Shown here: one piece after another, positions 59,801 to 64,000 of the stretch | How positions within the stretch are numbered: position 1 is the first letter of the stretch | How the letters are laid out: the number at the start of each line of letters is the position of its first letter | DNA from: Nematostella vectensis | Lineage: Eukaryota; Cnidaria; Anthozoa; Actiniaria; Edwardsiidae | NCBI RefSeq assembly: GCF_932526225.1 | Contig: NC_064046.1 | Span: 15,265,408 to 15,329,407, forward strand | Direction: 5' to 3' | DNA length: 64,000 nt | Position numbers and translations under genes: made by a program | Notes under the pieces: generated by a model | What the model was told of the DNA's origin: nothing | The model's input: only the letters and a program-made list of their open reading frames with translations | Databases searched by the model: none

Positions 59801-62800
59801 GAACAGTATAATTAAGTATCGATATTTAAAAAAAAAAAAAATAAAGAAAAAAAAAATAGGCTATCAGCGGGAAGCGAACCCGGGTCGCTGCGTTAGTAGT
59901 CAAGTGCCCGCAACGAAAGACTAACGTGGCATTGCTGAAGGGAATTGTAATGAAAATTACTTTCAATACTATTGGTATCGTAAACTATCCCAAGCAAAGT
60001 CACCATCGGACTGGAGGTTACATTCGGGAAAAGCTTCAGGGTTACATTCCGGAATTTGTTTTACGAGTGTAACCTCCAAAAGGTTACAATCGATAATTTT
60101 TTTTTCCGAATGTAAATTCCAAAAAGTAACATTAGGAAAAATAAAACAGTATACTCGGAAAAAAAGGTATATCAATCTATCGAGCGCTATGCTCTATGTT
60201 AGAATCTACTTAATGAAGTTATCCAAGGAATCTAGTTAGTTCTTGTGTGCATAAAATATGTACAGGATCCTGAACAAAGCATGAGCACATCAAAGATACT
60301 GAGAGTACATAAAAATGTCCCTATACCTTCTTTTTATGTCATGACACACCAAGAACAGTATAAGTAAGTATCGATATTTAAAAAAAAAATAAAGAAAAAA
60401 AAATAGGCTATCAGCGGGAATCGAACCCGTGTCGCTGCGTTAGTAGTCAAGTGCCCGCAACGAAAGACTAACGTGGCATTGCTGAAGGGAATTGTAATGA
60501 AAATTACTATTAATACTATTGGTATCGTAAACTATCCCAAGCAAAGTCACCATCGGACTGGAGGTTACATTCGGGAAAACCTTCAGGGTTACATTCGGAA
60601 ATTTGTTTTACGAGTGTAACCTCCAAAAGGTTACAATCGATATTTTTTTTTCCGAATGTAAATTTCAAAAAGTAACATTAGGAAAAATAAAACAGTATAC
60701 TCGGAAAAAAAGGTATATCAATCTATCGAGCGCTATGCTCTATGTTAGAATCTACTTAATCAAGTTATCCAAGGAATCTAGTTAGTTCTTGTGTGCATAA
60801 AATATGTACAGGATCCTGAACAAAGCATGAGCACATCAAAGATGCTGAGAGTACATAAAAATGTCCCTATACCTTCTTTTTATGTCATGACACACCAAGA
60901 ACAGTATAATTAAGTATCGATATTAAAAAAAAAATTAAAGAAAAAAAAATAGGCTATCAGAGGGAATCGAACCAGGGTCGCTGCGTTAGTAGTCAAGTGC
61001 CCGCAACGAAAGACTAACGTGGCATTGCTGAAAGGAATTGTAATGAAAATTACTTTTAATACTATTGGTATCGTAAACTATCCCAAGCAAAGTCACCATC
61101 GGACTGGAGGTTACATTCGGGAAAAGCTTCAGGGTTACATTCGGGAATTTGTTTTACGAGTGTAACCTCCAAAAGGTTACAATCGATAATTTTTTTTCCG
61201 AATGTAAATTCCAAAAAGTAACATTAGGAAAAATAAAACAGTATACTCGGAAAAAAAGGTATATCAATCTATCGAGCGCTATGCTCTATGTTAAAATCTA
61301 CTTAATCAAGTTATTCAAGGAATCTAGTTAGTTCTTGTGTGCATAAAATATGTACAGGATCCTGAACAAAGCATGAGCACATCAAAGATGCTGAGAGTAC
61401 ATAAAAATGTCAGTATACCTTCTTTTTATGTCATGACACACCAAGAACAGTATAATTAAGTATCGATATTAAAAAAAAAAAAATAAAGAAAAAAAAATAG
61501 GCTATCAGCGGGAATCGAACCCGGGTAGCTGCGTTAGTAGTCAAGTGCCCGCAACGAAAGACTAACGTGGCATTGCTGAAAGGAATTGTAATGAAAATTA
61601 CTTTTAATACTATTGGTATCGTAAACTATCCCAAGCAAAGTCACCATCGGACTGGAGGTTACATTCGGGAAAAGCTTCAGGGTTACATTCGGGAATTTGT
61701 TTTACGAGTGTAACCTCCAAAAAGTTACAATCGATAATTTTTTTTACGAATGTAAATTCCAAAAAGTAACATTAGGAAGAATAAAACAGTATACTCGGAA
61801 AAAAAAGGTATATCAACCTATCGAGCGCTATTCTCTATGTTAGAATCTACTTAATCAAGTTATCCAAGGAATTTAGTTAGTTCTTGTGTGCATAAAATAT
61901 GTACAGGATCCTGAACAAAGCATGAGCACATCAAAGATGCTGAGAGTACATAAAAATGTCCCTATACCTTCTTTTTATGTCATGACACAACAAGAACAGT
62001 ATAATTAAGTATCGATATTTAAAAAAAAAATAAAGAAAAAAAAAATAGGCTATCAGCGGGAATCGAACCCAGGTCGCTGCGTTAGTAGTCAAGTGCCCGC
62101 AACGAAAGACTAACGTGGCATTGCTGAAGGGAATTGCAATGAAAATTACTTTTAATACTATTGGTATCGTAAACTTTCCCAAGCAAAGTCACCATCGGAC
62201 TGGAGGTTACATTCGGGGAAAGCTTCAGGGTTACATTCGGGAATTTGTTTTACGAGTGTAACCTCCAAAAGGTTACAATCGATAATTTTTTTTTTCCGAA
62301 TGTAAATTCCAAAAAGTAACCTTAGGAAAAATAAAACAGTATACTCGGAAAAAAAGGTATATCAATCTATCGAGCTCTATGCTCTATGTTAGAATCTACT
62401 TAATCAAGACATCCAAGGAATCTAGTTAGTTCTTGTGTGCATAAAATATGTACAGGATCCTGAACAAAGCATGAGCACATCAAAGATGCTGAGAGTACAT
62501 AAAAATGTCCCTATACCTTCTTTTTATGTCATGACACACCAAGAACAGTAAAATTAAGTATCGATATTTAAAAAAAATAAAGAAAAAAATAGCTATCAGC
62601 GGGAATCGAACCCGGGTCGCTGCGTTAGTAGTCAAGTGCCCGCAACGAAAGACTAACGTGGCATTGCTGAAGGGAATTGTAATGAAAATTACTTTTAATA
62701 CTATTGGTATCGTAAACTATCCCAAGCAAAGTCACCATCGGACTGGAGGTTACATTCGGGAAAAGCTTCAGGGTTACATTCGGGAATTTGTTTTACGAGT

Positions 62801-64000
62801 GTAACCTCCAAAAGGTTACACAATCGATACTTTTTTTTCCGAATGTAAATTCCAATGAGTAACATTAGGAAAAATAAAACAGTATACTCGGAAAAAAAGG
62901 TATATCAATCTATCGAGCGCTATGCTCTATGTTAGAATCTACTTAATCAAGACATCCAAGGAATCTAGTTAGTTCTTGTGTGCATAAAATATGTACAGGA
63001 TCCTGAACAAAGCATGAGCACATCAAAGATGCTGAGAGTACATAAAAATGTCCCTATACCTTCTTTTTATGTCATGACACACCAAGAACAGTAAAATTAA
63101 GTATCGATATTTAAAAAAAATAAAGAAAAAAAATAGGCTATCAGCGGGAATCGAACCCGGGTCGCTGCGTTAGTAGTCAAGTGCCCGCAACGAAAGACTA
63201 ACGTGGCATTGCTGAAGGGAATTGTAATGAAAATTACTTTTAATACTATTGTTATCGTAAACTATCCCAAGCAAAGTCACCATCGGACTGGAGGTTACAT
63301 TGGGGAAAAGCTTCAGGGTTACATTCGGGAATTTGTTTTACGAGTGTTTCATGCACAAGGTTACACAATCGATACTTTTTTTTCCGAATGTAAATTCCAA
63401 AAAGTAACATTAGGAAAAATAAAACAGTATACTCGGAAAAAAAGGTATATCAACCTATCGAGCGCTATGCTCTATGTTAGAATCTACTTAATCAAGTTAT
63501 CCAAGGAATCTAGTTAGTTCTTGTGTGCATAAAATATGTACAGGATCCTGAACAAAGCATGAGCACATCAAAGATGCTGAGAGTACATAAAAATGTCCCT
63601 ATACCTTCTTTTTATGTCATGACACAACAAGAACAGTATAATTAAGTATCGATATTTAAAAAAAAAAAAAGAAAAAAAAATAGGCTATCAGCGGGAATCG
63701 AACCCAGGTCGCTGCGTTAGTAGTCAAGTGCCCGCAACGAAAGACTAACGTGGCATTGCTGAAGGGAATTGCAATGAAAATTACTTTTAATACTATTGGT
63801 ATCGTAAACTATCCCAAGCAAAGTCACCATCGGATGGAGGTTACATTCGGGGAAAGCTTCAGGGTTACATTCGGGAATTTGTTTTACGAGTGTAACCTCC
63901 AAAAGGTTACAATCGATAATTTTTTTTCCGAATGTAAATTCCAAAAAGTAACATTAGGAAAAATAAAACAGTATACTCGGAAAAAAATGTATATCAATCT
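53811..64000. repeat. Satellite array, block 3
   Basis: The same satellite continues to the right edge of the window, which cuts a monomer. Landmarks lie at 54246, 54794, 55340, 55889, 56438, 56983, 57528, 58071 (AGATCC), 58620, 59166, 59713 (AGATCC), 60265, 60811, 61357, 61906, 62455, 62998 and 63543. All are full-length monomers of 543-552 bp. No coding region is supported. Confidence 0.96.
60900..63970. repeat. Partial third copy of the segmental duplication
   Basis: Landmarks 61357, 61906, 62455, 62998 and 63543 match 55340, 55889, 56438, 56983 and 57528 at an offset of 6,015-6,017. Shared private variants include AGAGGGAATCGAACCAGGG, the AAGACATCC substitution and the GTGTTTCATGCACAAGG replacement. 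This copy lacks the insertion because it starts to the right of it. Confidence 0.85.

Noticed and set aside
1-64000. CRISPR array or prokaryotic repeat system
   Set aside because: The repeat unit is hundreds of bases with no unique spacers, no cas-like genes and no prokaryotic gene organisation.

Overview
The window is non-coding eukaryotic repetitive DNA. About 57 kb of it is one AT-rich tandem satellite with a monomer of about 547 bp. A GGATCC-type landmark, present or lightly mutated in every monomer, lets me count about 110 monomers or monomer variants between position 117 and 63,543. Array organisation, A/T tracts, a tRNA-derived segment with a consensus Pol III B box in each full monomer, and foldback and minisatellite-bearing insertions all point to a eukaryotic nuclear genome, probably heterochromatin (pericentromeric, subtelomeric or similar). 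I cannot name the organism. A marine invertebrate such as a cnidarian is a weak guess from the style of the foldback repeat. I see no convincing protein-coding gene.

Layout: 1-41,239 is satellite. It carries higher-order repeats (HORs): two 7.42 kb copies in about 1-15.8 kb containing a 3.98 kb sub-block, two 1,643 bp trimers in about 16.4-19.7 kb, 1,091 bp dimers in about 25.1-27.6 kb, and a 4.58 kb block around 28.4-34.5 kb. Simple monomers follow at 34.5-41.2 kb. Position 41,240-44,749 is a 3,510 bp composite non-satellite insertion flanked by a 78-79 bp direct repeat of satellite. Satellite resumes at 44,750-50,300, a near-identical second copy of the insertion lies at 50,301-53,810, and satellite continues to the end. 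The two insertions lie inside a segmental tandem duplication with an offset of 9,061 bp (about 40.1-48.6 kb and 49.1-57.6 kb). A partial third copy without the insertion (about 60.9-64.0 kb) is offset 6,016 bp from the second.

Each full monomer holds, in + strand order: an A-rich tract; the reverse complement of a tRNA 3' half (T arm, acceptor 3' strand and an anticodon-loop-like heptamer); a spacer; an inverted-repeat module built on variants of GTTACATTCGGGAA; and a unique stretch with a CAGGATCCTG palindrome. On the minus strand the tRNA-like segment runs straight into a T-rich tract, the layout of a Pol III unit. Sixteen shortened monomers lack the same 194 bp, removed between two AACC tetramers, and the junction keeps the 11 bp B box intact. 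The regular array of B boxes is the most interesting functional possibility. The nested history of the insertion and its duplication is the most informative structural feature.
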